DNA from: Aquila chrysaetos chrysaetos | Taxonomy: Eukaryota; Chordata; Aves; Accipitriformes; Accipitridae | NCBI RefSeq assembly: GCF_900496995.4 | Contig: NC_044018.1 | Coordinates: forward strand, 26,814,001-26,878,000 | Length of the DNA: 64,000 bases | Direction: 5' to 3' | Part shown: positions 23,227 to 36,152 of the stretch, piece by piece | Position numbering within the stretch: the first letter of the stretch is position 1 | How the letters are laid out: every line of letters starts with the position of its first letter | Position numbers and translations under genes: made by a program | Notes under the pieces: generated by a model | The model's database searches: none | Told to the model about the DNA's origin: nothing | What the model saw: only the letters and a program-made list of their open reading frames with translations

Positions 23227-26200
23227 GTGAGTGTGTCATTGACCATAAAGACTGAATTTGTACTGATGTTATGTAATAAAAATATCAGGACATCTTAATA
23301 TGCAGTCAAGTTGTATAAACATATCACAAAATGTTCTCAATCATTTAAGCTTTCCTAGAACTACCCTTTTTCAAATACTGTGAAATCTTATTTTCTTTTA
23401 TATTGGTAAGACTTAAAGTACATTTGAAACCAAGTTTATATGAATGCGGCTGGCTTATGTCTTGACCCTGTTAATGTTTCCCAGAGGGTAGAAATGTTCC
23501 CACCCTTAAATGCCTATGCTTATATAATTCTGTGATCGATGGACATTGCAGGTTTACAAAGACTTCAGTATTTAGCCTTAAGAAATAACTACACAAGAAC
23601 AGAATTTCTGTTTACCTGATATATTGCTTTGGCCAATTGCTGATATTTGACTAGTCTTTATAGATATCTCCTGGGACTTCAATGTAAATTGCATGTCATT
23701 ACAGAATTTATAGAGGTGTCATCAATATGGGGTACCAAATTAGCCTGCAATCTGAAATTTGTCATGGACAAGATCATTTAAATAACTTTGTAAATGTAAT
23801 CAGTTACAAATGATTCTATCCAAGAAGTGTAATTCTGCTTTTCCAGATTAACTTTGAATCTAACTTGTTCTGTATTTGAATTCAGCTGTAAGAAGCTGTG
23901 TAAGGGTTGCCAGGGAATAACTACTTCTATTTTGACTCCGTTCACAGCAAGTGGTGTTAGCCACCCAGCCAAATGGTTAAGACTCAACTCTGGTGGGCCT
24001 TGGCATAACTCCAATGCTAATAGAGCATAGGAGTTACATGCTGTGACTCTGACACTGGATATAATGACCATCAGTAATACCATTATTCACACACAGGAAA
24101 ATAAAGCCAGGCTTGCCAAAACATATAACTAAAAGGTACCTGTTTAATAGCCTCAGGTCAGACTAAAACACACTCAAAGTCCCTCCCAGAGCTGTCTCTG
24201 TAGAAGAGGATTCCAGTCCTGTGAGCAATTAAGATAAAATACAACTGGATCACCTGTAGTTAATTATCATGATAAATTAGCTTAAGCAGCTTGAACTGCT
24301 GAGGGCTCTTCTATGTGCTGTTTTGGAAGTTCCTCCCCTGCTAACGGTCTCCGCAGGGCCACCAGGGCATTAATGAGAAGACACTGGCTATCACATTCCC
24401 CGCTCTTATCTCCTTCATCCCAGTTAGACCTCTGGGACAAGGCCATTAGCTAGCTGGCACTCATGGCGGACAAAGATGTGCTGAAAGTCTGTAGGTTAGA
24501 GAAAGCCTCTGTTAAGCTATGAGTATTGTACTTGCTGTCTCATCGGAAAGGACACATCTGCTCTTTACTTCTAGTGTTCGTTCTTCATCTGTGAACAATT
24601 TTGTATCCCAGTCTGCTGCTGGATGCTGTGTGACTATTTTCTTTCACAGCATTCACTCCAAGTACAATTTGTGTCCACTCATTTTGGCTGCAGAACTAAT
24701 TATCCATGCCTTCACCACTTCAAGGTGAGATCTGCAGCAAGGATTCTTTTAATCAACCTAGGAAATGAAAATGATGTAGTTAATTAATTTGGGAGTCAGA
24801 AGAGCATTTCATCGGTGACCGCATTCTCAAAATTTCCAGATCTGCATTGGCCACTTTTTGATTCCCCACAGGAAAGCGTTGCTTTTGAACTACAGAGTCC
24901 GTAGTAGCCTTGGAACTATTTTAAAGACTGCCTGTCATTCAGTGCTGCACTGAAGCAGTTGCAGCTCACAGACACGCCTGAGCTGAAGCACCCATTATAC
25001 AAAAGAAAAACAACTTCCATGTGTTTGCAAGACTCTACTCCTATGGAGTACATTTGTCCAAAATGAAACCTATTGATCTTCGGGTTATGCTGTAAGCCTT
25101 CACTTGGATGTTTGGAGAGGTAGAAAGGGGTATAACAAAGGCAAGTAATTGTGCATAGAATTAAGTTTTCTTTTGCGTGTGGCTTCAGAAATGAAGTGCA
25201 AATACTCCAAAATTATTTTGTTTGGGTTTTTTTTAATTTATACTGAGCCTGAAATGAAAATAATTTTACATTAAAAATGTGTTAAAGTTTTCTGAAATGG
25301 GAAGCTTTTCATTCCACTGAAAGATAACAATCCTGCTGCCTTTTTAATGAATTATTCTTCTAAAGATAATGCACCATCATTGCTAGTTATTCTGCTGGTC
25401 CATTTCAGCTATCCATAAAAAATAATCCTCTCCACTTTCTGATAACAGTTTATCGCAGTAACTTGAGAGAAGAACCTTTCTATGCATTAAGTTACAAGTA
25501 GGTTGCTCAAATCGTGGAATTACTTAGTAAATGTAGAGTTAACCATGTATTATCAATGAGGATAAAATATAATATGTGTATACCTTAACATCCCTTTCAG
25601 CCTAGAGAATAAGGTGTTATTAGCTACAAATAATTTCCATTCAACTGAAAATGTCTAAGGACACTGAGTTGAGCCAAAGCTTAGAAATACAGTTTTTCTA
25701 CTGAAAACCAGGGTTTGAAATTACAAAGCCCCCCAAACAGAAGAAAAAAAGAACATGGATAACAGGGCAGCGGTTTGAAAAGACTGGTGAGCCTTGAGGC
25801 CAGAAGGAAACAAGAGCTAGTATTTTCAAAGAAAATGGTTGCTTTTTTGTTGGATTTTGTTTTGCCTTTTTTGACTATGGGAATACTGAGGGTCAAAGCA
25901 AGCTAACTAGGAGGACGCTGAAGGAGAAATAAATTCATGCTCTTATGAATAAGCCATATTTGCAAAGAGAAAGTGGAGATGTAGAAACTGCACACACTCA
26001 AGACCCCTAAGCAAATCCGATAGGAGAATCAATTTAGAGGAAAGGGATTATATTTGGGTGTTTACTGCTTTGTTTAGAACCACATATAATTTATGGTGTC
26101 TGAAATTAGGGTACGTCTGATGAAATCTTTGCAGAGCATCATGTACACCATATGTCCCAAGGAAGTTAAGCTGTGAATTGTCAAGGGTGGAACTGCAAAA

Positions 26201-28224
26201 ACGGGGTGCTTAATGACACTTCCCAAAGTGTTTTGGAAGTCTGTTCTAATTCTGGGAACTCAGGGCCACTGAAACATGAGGTGCTGTGGAGGACTACCAG
26301 GAAGCCATGTCCAGGGAAATGTCAGAGATGCCAAAGCAGTAGACAGCACTGTACCCTACTCAGACTTAGGTCCAGCTGCTGAAATCCATGTAAGTCTGAT
26401 GAGTGTCTGGAAGGAAGGTCTGATCAGCACCTTGGGCCTTTGGGCTCCTTAACAGTGAACAAATAGTGGCCACCCTGACTAATAAGATTCCAAGCATGTT
26501 GTTGGAGAGCTGCCAGTGACTACAAATGAAGCAACAGTTCAGCCTAAAACAGGGCTCAATTTCTTTTTAATTGCTTCTGGCATTCCTGAATATAAAATTC
26601 ATTGCCAATTCTAGGCTGAGGGTTTTTCATTTTGAGTACTGTCTAATAACAATATTTTATTTGGGAATGCAGAAGGATCCAACATGTGACCTATGCAGGC
26701 TCACTTAAGGAGCCAGTGTTGGCCACAGTTCTATAATAGTCTGTAATTGCTATGTGCTGAATTTGATGCAACTTATATTAAAATGAGTTCACCATGTGTC
26801 CAAGTCAGCTAAATACATTCTCTTAGAGCTGTTCGTGAAACGAGTGTTAGCCAAAGTGCATTAGCCAACCCCTTTGCAAATGATAGAAAGAATATGGAGA
26901 TAATCCTTTCCCAGAACTACATGGATGAATGGAAACAAAGGGAAGACTTTGTGTTCCATTTCCTCTCAGACTACTCATAAAATAGTACAAAAACATATTG
27001 TCTTAATTCTGGAAAGCAAATAGCTGGAAATTGCATTATTACATGACGGTTTTTACATCCTGTTTATCAAAGTGTTCAGAATTTAAGGAAAAACTTGTGG
27101 GACATTTTAATGCAGAAAGAAGTCAGAACATTGCTAATACTAAAGTTAAGCTTGGTGTTGTCGTGAATTGATAACTCAAACATAAAATATCAGGTTTGAA
27201 AAACGTAATTTTAGTATTAGCTAACTGTAAGTATGCTGACATAGGAACATAGTTTGGAAAGGACTGTGTTGTGTGGTTGAATTTTCTCTACTATGAGCAC
27301 CCACTTCCTAACATCCCTATTTGTTAAGCTTTATTCTAAAAGTATACTCTTTTAGCTGCATTGCCTCTTCATATTGATAACTCCAAAATCTCACAGGTAT
27401 CTTCCTGAGGCTAGGGAACCTGGGAACTCTCTGCTGATGCTCAGGAAACTTGATAGTCTTGTTGTTTTTCCCTATTCTTAGGTAAGCTGTCGAGAGTACC
27501 AATTTCATTATGCACCTATGGCTTAAGGGAATATTTCATTTGCTAGACATAGCAAAACCTTTTGAGTCTGCGTTGTTTTCAGTTTGCATACATATGTGTA
27601 TGTATATATGTATTTACACAACTATAGTAAAATTCTGGCAAAAATCCAGGAGCTGTAGTTTCAATCTTCTACCTCCTTGCTTCATTGAGCAACAGTCTGG
27701 GACTGGAACACAGTGCCGAGAAGGAAGCTTTAGAAAAGTTTAACATTTGTTTAATAACCCTGCAGCAGACAGAAGGTGGCTTGTTTTAGCATACTGATCC
27801 TTTATCGGGTGGGGTAATTGTGCTGTATGACTGGTTCTGAGTAGGAATGCTGATCTCGCCCCAGTCCAATCTCCATGACCACCCATTTGCTTTTTGTCCC
27901 CTTCTCTCTTCTCAGTAAGATAGTGGCCAGTGATGTGAGAATCATTAATTTCTTCTTAAAGAGATGGTTATTCCAGCTAAGAACGATCTCCCCCTGTCCT
28001 GAAGCCCATTAAGTGACCGAGGAAGGCAAGGACCCTTTTCTCCTCTTCTGCTTGGTAGTAAGAGGTTCAGCAGTCCCAGTTAGGCAGCTGATGAATCACC
28101 AGCACCACAGACTGATTGATGTTCTCATTCAAGGAGCCTGGAACTCACTCACTTGATAAATGAACAGTATCCCAAACCAGCCCTTCCTCCTTCTTGCTTG
28201 CTGTGATTGTCAAACAGCTTTAAA

Positions 28225-28330
28225 GCTTTTCTTTGGCTTGAGAAGCTAAACAGGGTCATGCTTCTTAGGGAAGAGTTCTACAAAGGGCTTTGCCCTGGGT
28301 GGAGGAGGGACAGGTTTCCTTTGATGTTTA
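28225..28330 (+). repeat. Possible 5S-rRNA-derived SINE fragment
   Basis: GGCTTGAGAAGCTAAACAGG followed by GTCATGCTTCTTAGG resembles the internal-promoter part of 5S rRNA (ggaagctaagcagggtcgggcc-tggttag), as in SINE3/AmnSINE heads. The match beyond about 25 bp is weak, so this is tentative. Confidence 0.35.
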
Positions 28331-29310
28331 GCAGCTGGCACTTTCCAGGTGGCTAAACTTCAAAGGCAAGTGTTAGGATCTTCCTCCAACCTGGTCCATC
28401 AGTTCTTTGTAGATAGCTAGGCTCATTTAATGTTTCACTTTACTTGGAATGCTAAATTGGAAGCCATAAACTCCAGATGGCCTTTTAAATATGTCCTGTC
28501 CTTCTACCTGAAAGGGGCCTGGCTGCCTGCAGAGCATTGATGAGGCAGGTGGCACCTCCTTCTGAGAAGAAAGAATGTACTTTCAGCTCTGACCTCCCGT
28601 GATCCCAGTACGTCACGTTACTCCAGTTTCTCCTTAATCTCTCCACCTGTGAAGCGTGCGTGTTGGTATTTCCCTGTCTGACAGGACTGCTGTGAGGCTG
28701 CATTTTCTGGAGTGCAAAAACAAGTTTGAGATCATCAGTCAATATACGAACCCAGCTTATCACCGATTATAAAAAACCTGCCCCAAATTGTCTGCCTCCC
28801 CCAGGTTCATTGACAAGAGCTAGTAGCTGCAGCTGCTAGTTAAGAGTTGGTAGGCTGATTTGCTACAGGATCTTAGAGCAAGTAAGGAGCCAGATGCTGA
28901 TCATCTGAATTTTTTGCACCCTGATCCACCACAGCTGTCCAAAGTCAATGGCAACATCTCTATTACCTTTTCTAGCAATGAACATGGGCTGGATTTTGCT
29001 ATAGCAAGTTTCTATTTCCCTGGTACTGAAGTTTTTCTGACTGGTGAACCAGCTGGCACTTTCAGGCCAAACACTGAGTGTGATATTACCAGAGTCTGGG
29101 GTTGAGGGTGAGCCTGGAGTTAACGTGATGGCGTGTGTGCTCCTCCCTGCTGTGAGTGTTTTGGGCCAAGTCTTTCTATCTCCTTGTCTAATCACACTCT
29201 CAGGGATTCTCCTGGGCATGCAGAGGGACCTCTTGTTTGATAGGGTCCACAGTCACTTTAAGAGGCAGAAAATAAGTTTGACTCACCAATCTTTTGATCT
29301 CATGCAACTC

Positions 29311-29338
29311 TTTTTTCTTTCTTTTTTTTTTTTTTTTT
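29311..29338. repeat. Poly-T tract
   Basis: A T run interrupted by two C residues in HCRTR2 intron 3. It could be the reverse of an old poly-A tail, but no adjoining element is recognisable. Confidence 0.7.
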
Positions 29339-29984
29339 AACTACAATCAATACAGAGTTTCAGTTGCAGTTCTTCTCATCCTGAAACATTTGGAAGTTCT
29401 GGAAATTAACATAAACATTCCTTCTTTACTCTAGCCAAAATGCAATGGTTAGGATTACCATGCAATCTAACTGCTCATGGAGTGCACTCTTTCTCTTCTG
29501 CTACATACTGTCACTCTCCATAATGTTCATTCCTTTTCTGAGGCCATCCATAAATGTTAAGTTGTAATCAATACCAACATTTGGTAATCCCAGACTATAT
29601 TTGATGTTACAAAAGTAAAAGCAATTTTTCCGGGCACCCACTGCACATTCTGCTATAATCTGATGAAGTTTATGATACAATATTCTTAAAACACAATATA
29701 CTCACAACACTTGTAAGATGTTTGTCTCTAAGCAATTAACATTCATAAATTGTCTTTTGAAAAGAGATGCACAGGCAGCTATAACACAATTGTAACAAAC
29801 TCATTATTGTTAAAGCTGAGTCAAAAATAATCTTGGAAATTGCCTAAGTTTGACTGAATTAATTCTATTTTTAAAAGTGTAATCGTAATAATAAATCACT
29901 GAGTCTTAATCACATTTATTCTGCCACCAAAAAGTGATTTAAGAAATGTCTGTCTCTCCTCCCATCAGTATCTTGTGTGCTGTA

Positions 29985-30075
29985 GTCTACATTCTCTGTT
30001 TATAGGCGAGAGACTGTGTAATTTACTCAAGGTTACATAGTAACCTTTGCAGAATTAAAACTAAAGACAGTTAAA
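29985..30075 (-). repeat. MIR-like SINE fragment
   Basis: GAGACTGTGTAATTTACTCA followed by AGGTTACATAGTAACC and a GCAGAATTAAAACTA piece follows the reverse complement of MIR (aagtaacttgcccaaggtcacacagctagtaa...gcagagc). Diverged. Confidence 0.5.
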
Positions 30076-30454
30076 CAACCTGTTAAATATGTCAACGATG
30101 AGGCAGGTTGGATAATTAGTTAGCTATTGTTAGGTAATGAAATTTTCTGTCTTTCACTGATTTAATAAAAAACAAAACTTCTTAAGACTTCATACCTAAA
30201 GTAATAATGTGATATGAAAGCAGTAATGTGATATAAGAGATGCTTGAGATAAAAGCATGTTTATAATAGAAACAGAATGTATATAGAAATGATTAAAAAA
30301 TCAATCCTGACCGTAATGTTATTGGATACATCTTCCATTATAACCTATTATGTTTGAAAAACACATGCATATCTATATGAATAATTTGGCTTAAAGTGAT
30401 TTTGAAATGTATGTATATTTAAATGCACTTTTCCTATTTGAATTCTCTTTCCAG

Positions 30455-30570
30455 CTGAAGTTTACCCCAAAATGTATCATACATGCTTTTTTCTGGTGAC
30501 ATACATGGCACCACTGTGTCTTATGGTGTTGGCCTATTTGCAAATATTTCGAAAGCTGTGGTGTCGCCAG
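30455..30570 (+). CDS. HCRTR2: HCRTR2 exon 4 (TM5)
   Basis: Completes A218 and encodes residues 219-256. The acceptor is CTTTCCAG|CT and the donor CAG|GTAAGT at 30571. It encodes EVYPKMYH, which leads into TM5 (FFLVTYMAPLCLMVLAYLQI), then FRKLWCRQ at the start of intracellular loop 3. Short but unmistakable from context and phase. Confidence 0.97.
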
Positions 30571-31124
30571 GTAAGTCACTTAACACTAGCTCTATTTGCT
30601 TGCTGTTGTGACTATGTGCAGATTCCTATGTACAACCTTCTCTATATGCTCCATGTTGTCACTCAGGACTTGGATTTTTACATCCAGCACTGTTACCAGG
30701 TTCAGTGACACTGTTGGCTGACAGCCACCTTGGATAGGCACTGAGATGCATTAAAAAATGAAGGCAGTTAGGCTGAATGTAAACCCCTTCTTGCTCATGT
30801 CTAGGAAGGGCTTAGAGAGAGAGAAAGAGAGAAAAAGGCAACAGAAAGATTGATTATAGGCAGAAGAAAGATCTCTCCCATTTTATCTAAATTCTTACCA
30901 AAATACCTTAGATGATCCTATTTATACCGCTAAAATCTTCTGTAGAAGCCAAAAGTTAAAACTGACCTTCTCATTTTGTTAGTAGTCTGTACAATTTTTC
31001 ATTTTTATTTCTCATTCTACAAAGTCTCAGGTTCATAGCAGGTCCAGTCTGAACAGAAGTTAGATGTGAAGCTGGCCGTTATCAGTTAACATTTGATGTG
31101 AATTATTGACAAATAATTGGCGTG

Positions 31125-31171
31125 ATTTCTAATGTGAACATCTGGTTTTTTTCAAGCTTCACATTAGAAAT
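31125..31171. repeat. Inverted repeat, 14-bp perfect arms
   Basis: ATTTCTAATGTGAA at 31125-31138 pairs perfectly with TTCACATTAGAAAT at 31158-31171 across a 19-nt loop. It is an intronic hairpin of unknown origin and may be the end of a small element or chance. Confidence 0.8.
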
Positions 31172-33488
31172 ACAGGAAAGAAAACAGAAATATGAAACAA
31201 AAAACCCAAGCAAGGAAGCACACAAAGAACATTTGAATCAAAGTGGCAAAAATGATGTGAATTTTTTCAGGAACGTTTTTCCCCCTCCAACAGTTCAAAG
31301 TGGTGTCAGCTTGAGAATCATTTTCTGGGTGTGAACTGTAATCTCTTGTGCATCAGTTTATGGTTTTCTCTGTTGTCTTCTGCTTTGTCCAGGATTTATC
31401 TATAGTTGTAGTCCTCTGCCACCTCCTGCCCTGTCATTCTGTAAAGGACAATAAACTCATCCTGTTGAAGACATGATGCAAGATATTCCCTCTTCTGTCC
31501 TCCCAAATGGCTCTAACAATGGCTGACATTTCCATCAAGATATGGGCATGAATCATTTCTCTCTCACCATTATGTCTGATACCATCCAAATTTGAGGCTG
31601 TCCTGGCCAGGGCATAATGTCTGCCACATCAAGGAGCATTTTTCATGCAGTTCTAATTGATCCATCAGAGAATTCACAAGTAGACTTTAGATTTCTAAAT
31701 ATACATATGTTAAAAGTAAAAATCAAATCTTACACTGACAAATTGTATCTCTTGCAAATAACTAAAATATAGGAAAAAACAAATCTGCTTTAAGGCATTT
31801 TGTTATCATCCATACATCATAATAGCAATTATTCTCACTTCTAATCAGATTAGGTTAAACCAGAGTTGCTGTTTATCTTGCCGTTTATCTTTAAATTTTT
31901 ATTTTTGCTTTTAATTTCTTACATTTATAAGATTAAATAGATAGTTTGAAGGTAAAATTTAGGCTTTACAATTTGAGCAGGCTCTTCACCAGAACAAAGG
32001 CTTTGCTTGGATGCTCTGCACTGCTGAATAGTTATCCATCCTGTAGCACCCAATTGCCTTGTCACCATATTCCTTCTTAACCTTCTCTTCTGTACTTTCT
32101 TTACAACTTACCTATTCTCTCAAACTGTCCACTAATTAAGTTAACGCAAAGCAATTGTTCTTAACCTGCATATAGGTTGAAAATGCTGGTTCAGCTTCAA
32201 AGCAGAAGTTAAATGACTGGAAACCAACCTGTTTTGTTGGGGTTTTTTTCCCCACAATTGTATTAGCTGCCCTATTTCTTCTTCACAGTATTTCTTTTCC
32301 CTATACATCTTGCACACTGATAAGGTTAGGATGATCCTTTTTTTTTCAGTGGCAAAAAGACAAATACTGCTACAGGCTTAGTGCTGTCAATGATGCAAAT
32401 TACAGATGTCTCTTTTCCTAGCATAGATGATAGCACTATGTATAAGAGGCTGCACTAAGTGAAATTAAAACCACTGCACATCTATTATCAACTGTGACTT
32501 GGCTGCAGACATCAGGCATTTTTCTAAGTGCAACAGGTGTGCCATAATCAGTCATGTAAAGCAAATGAATGCAGTGCTTTAAATGTATTATTTGCTAATA
32601 GTTTCAATTAAGAAATCATGCTGTTTACCAGAACTTTAGTTAAATATAGTGATCCTATTGCAAGGTACAATAAGCCTTCCAGATGTACGTGATAGAAACA
32701 ACACAGCAAACAGTAGATGCTTTCTGTGCCTTAAACTTTTTCTAAAGGTTCTTTGTTAAAAGGAGTGTGTTGTGCATGTAAATTTTCAGATGACTAGAGG
32801 TAAGATAGATTTACAAGCTATCCTTACCGTAGTTTGTGCAATAGCTCTTAAAATTACTGATTGTGTCTTTCAAGCAGATCTTTGAATATAAGCTTTACAA
32901 TCTTTGAATTCATGATTCATCTTTGTAAAGATAAGAACTATATGCCACAAATACCAGGGATTTTGAGTAATTTATTTTAATTATTAGCAAGGAAGTAGTG
33001 ACTTAGAAGGCTATGTTTTCTTGCAGATTTTAGGTAGATGAAAAGTAACTTCTGAACAAATAAATAGGACTGAATGGACTTACGATGAAAGTGTTGATAC
33101 ATAATTTGTATTATCAAGTTCCATACTGTATGCTTCCACTTACTGATGTCCAAATGCATTGACACTAAAGCCTACTCATATTAATAATTAGGAACCCTAC
33201 CCATTTTCATTTTGGCAGCTGAAATTTGGCACCTTCCAATCTTTGCAAGCTGTTATTGCATTTGGAGAGATTTCCTCTGGTTATAAAGCCCTTGATAATA
33301 ATTTGAGGGGATAGAGGAAAGGTGCATAAGAAAAGAATTGCAACTTTTAGTACCTGTTTGGACACAGCTAGTGGGTTTTTAGTGCATCATTGGAATTACA
33401 CAAATTATCCACTATTATCTTTATAACTGATTCATTACTGAAAAGCAAGTATATGCATTATGCTGGCATGTGTATACTTGTACATACA

Positions 33489-33752
33489 TAATCATAGAAT
33501 CACTTAGGTTGGAAAAGACCCTTAAGATCATCAAGTCCAACCATTACACTACCAAGTCCACCACTAAACCATGTTCCTAAGTGCCATGTCTACACATCTT
33601 TTAAATATCTCCAGGGATGGTGACTCAACCACTTCCCTGGGCAGCCTGTTCCAATGCTTGACAACCCTTTTGGTGAAGAAATTTTTCCTAATATGCAACC
33701 TAAACCTCCCCTGGTGCAACTTGAGGCCATTTCCTCTTGTCCTATCACTTGT
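33489..33752 (-). mobile_element. CR1 LINE fragment (3' end)
   Basis: Starts with ATCATAGAATCACTTAGGTTGG, the reverse complement of the CR1 3' tail, followed by AGATCATCAAGTCCAACC and GATGGTGACTCAACCACTTCC. The minus-strand frame retains CR1 ORF2 C-terminal residues ([20 protein letters not shown], then SLEIFK). It is 5'-truncated as is usual for CR1, and the loss of the upstream ORF makes it inactive. Confidence 0.9.
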
Positions 33753-33802
33753 AATACATGGATATGTGTTTACATAAATGCATCTTTGTAAATGTTTCTG
33801 TA

Positions 33803-33825
33803 TACACACACACACGCGCGCACAC
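33803..33825. repeat. (CA)n/(CG)n microsatellite
   Basis: TACACACACACACACGCGCG followed by CACAC, next to the CR1 fragment in HCRTR2 intron 4. Confidence 0.85.
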
Positions 33826-35659
33826 TTCTGAAGTGTTATGGTCCTTAGTTGGTACTGGTTCAGCTATGCATCTGTGGGTATATAGCTATTTTTTTTTCTT
33901 GGTAAAATTCTTGCTGTATTATTGCCTATTGGTGTAATAGTAGCAAAGCCCAGGTGTATGCCTGGTAAAGACTGAGGAAAATAAGGCTCTTTAGAAAGGT
34001 TCTCAATACAAACTCCTGAAGATTTAGCAATTTAATATGTAGTACATTGAGACTGTACATTGTATACAATCCTGCCTTTGATCACTGCTTGCTATTAAAG
34101 ACTGATTAAATACCAGAAAAGACCCTTCTACCTGCACCCACATGTACAAACCATGTATACAGTCATGGCTAACATTTCTGTAGAAATAGCCATTCACAAC
34201 TTTGAGCCAAGGTAATGTTTCTCTTCATCTACATTGCATCTAGCTACCATGAAAGCTGCTCACTGATTTCTTCAAGTGAATCTTTGGCATAATCAGGAGG
34301 GAGAGATTTGGCAGAATTTCTCTGCTTCCATCTCCAGTTCTTGCTACAATGTGGTAACTCAGTATGACTGAAAAGGAAGGAAAAACTTCTGCTTCAAAGT
34401 TAGAAGAGCAGAATATCAAAGCACCCCTGATAAGCCAGCAGCAGAGTCTTAGACAGTATATTATCTCAGTAATACATGGCAAAGACACATTGCAGTACTA
34501 CACCCACAGCTAAGTAGGGTAAATCCCTTGCAATAGGACAGACATGTCCAGGTATGAAACTGATACTGCTGATTTCAGCTGAATGAGTGGGAAGCCACAG
34601 TAGAAGTAAGTGCAAGGGGTTTTTTTGTTTTAAGTCCATAGACACATTAGTAAAAAATAAGTGTTATAATATATCCCCCATTCTGCTTCATTGATTTCCT
34701 GTTAATTAGAACACAACTTTGCCAAAACATTCCAATAGTTGGAATTAGGTTTGATGGTGCACGTAAATGCTAAATTAAGGGTTTCTCTGTGCAAGGAAGC
34801 TATTCACAAAAAAAAAAAAAACCCAAACCAACATAATAGCTACTCTGGAACAATTCTGAATGTGCATGTTTTTATTTTAGAACAAGGATTCCCTTTTTAG
34901 CTTACTTTTTTTCTCAATTAAATATCCAAAATTTCATTTTTTTCTGGTCAGTTTGTGTGGGTAAGCCCTAATTTTTAAGATGTTATCATAGACGATTTGA
35001 ATTTTGCAGATACATTTAAATATCAATTTAGAAGTCACCCCACAGACAATAGCACTACGCATGAATAAAACTGTATTTCTACCCTAAAGGTTTTCACAAT
35101 GTACAACATTGAAAACATTATAAATGTAATTGTAATAGAGTTCTCTAAGAAAGTCCTTGCCATCTGTAGTCTTTCACATTTGACTGCAGGCAGGAAATAA
35201 TTTTGAAGAACTGAAGCAAAATTGCTTTATTCAGCTTGGTTTATGTGAGGGCACAGAAAACAAAAAAATGAGGGTGGTTTTTTTTTTAATAGCATGGTGC
35301 TACATCTAGCCATTGCAAGGTGTCTTTGGCTAACCTAATTCTTCCTATGTCTTGGCACTCTTCCATGATTCTCCTCTAGTCATCACTGTATATACATTGA
35401 GTTTTGAAGAGCTTTGCAGGGAGATCCACACTTCAGCTGTGATTTCTTTAGCTGCTTCACTGTAGTCTAGATTCCATATTTGGAAGTTTTATGGCACTTA
35501 AAACTATGTAGGCTTTAAATCCTTGTTTTCCAGTGCAGAAAAGGTGTTTAGTATCTTAAATTAGCAGCATATTAATAGGATAAACTACTCTGTCATACAA
35601 CAAAACATTTAATGTAGAACTTTATAGCAACATAATTTCAAAAACAGGATTGGTAAGTG

Positions 35660-35790
35660 TGAGACTCTGAAGACATAAGCAAGACAAAGTATGTGGAAAG
35701 AAAATTTTAATACATCAGTTGATATATTTGGATAAAACACAAATTTTTATGCTGTCCTTCAAGTGTGTCTGAAATTGGGTTTGTTTCTTG
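35660..35790. repeat. Unnamed dispersed repeat, copy 2
   Basis: GACATAAGCAAGACAAAGTA followed by TGTGGAAAGAAAA, an ATACATCAGTTGATAT stretch and CTGTCCTTCAAGTGTGTCTG parallels the segment at 19985-20110. The first 40 bases agree best. The family is not identified. Confidence 0.4.
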
Positions 35791-35931
35791 CAGCTACATC
35801 AATTAATTTAATAAAAAAACCCCTACTTCTCCCTGCAAGCTTACAATGTGTATGTCAACATGTCTATTTTTCTTGTTATAGCTACCCACAGTGCTAGTTT
35901 TTCAAAGTGCCCCTTATTTTGTCTTTCTTAG

Positions 35932-36152
35932 ATCCCAGGAACTTCTTCTGTTGTTCAGAAAAAATGGAAGCCTCTGCAGTCCTCAGCACAGCCCCGAGGG
36001 CTGGGACAGTCAACAAAGTCAAAGATTAGCGCTGTGGCAGCTGAAATAAAACAGATTCATGCAAGAAGGAAAACAGCACGTATGCTAATGGTTGTCCTCC
36101 TGGTTTTTGCACTTTGCTATCTACCAATTAGCATCCTCAATGTCTTGAAAAG
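35932..36152 (+). CDS. HCRTR2: HCRTR2 exon 5 (loop 3 and TM6)
   Basis: Encodes residues 257-329 plus two bases of R330. The acceptor is TTTCTTAG|ATC and the donor AAAAG|GTAAAG at 36153. The basic third intracellular loop (IPGTSSVVQKKWKPLQ through EIKQIHARRKTAR) leads into TM6 (MLMVVLLVFALCYLPISILN). The CYLP motif replaces the common CWxP motif, as is typical of orexin receptors. Confidence 0.97.

Larger units (their letters stand above)
23227..30454 (+). other. HCRTR2: HCRTR2 intron 3 (7.2 kb)
   Basis: AT-rich intron with a possible 5S-rRNA-derived SINE piece (28225-28330), a poly-T tract (29311-29338) and an antisense MIR-like piece (29985-30075). I see no gene in the rest, including the 24.3-24.7, 26.2 and 28.5-29.3 kb stretches with short open frames. 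Confidence 0.7.
30571..35931 (+). other. HCRTR2: HCRTR2 intron 4 (5.4 kb)
   Basis: Holds a purine-rich GAGA/GAAA tract (about 30812-30838), a 14-bp hairpin (31125-31171), a CR1 fragment (33489-33752), a CA/CG repeat (33803-33825) and copy 2 of an unnamed repeat (35660-35790). The remainder is AT-rich with nothing recognisable. Confidence 0.75.

Noticed and set aside
33564..33815. 83-residue minus-strand frame with protein-like sequence
   Set aside because: It is the C-terminal remnant of CR1 ORF2 in a truncated LINE, not a host gene.
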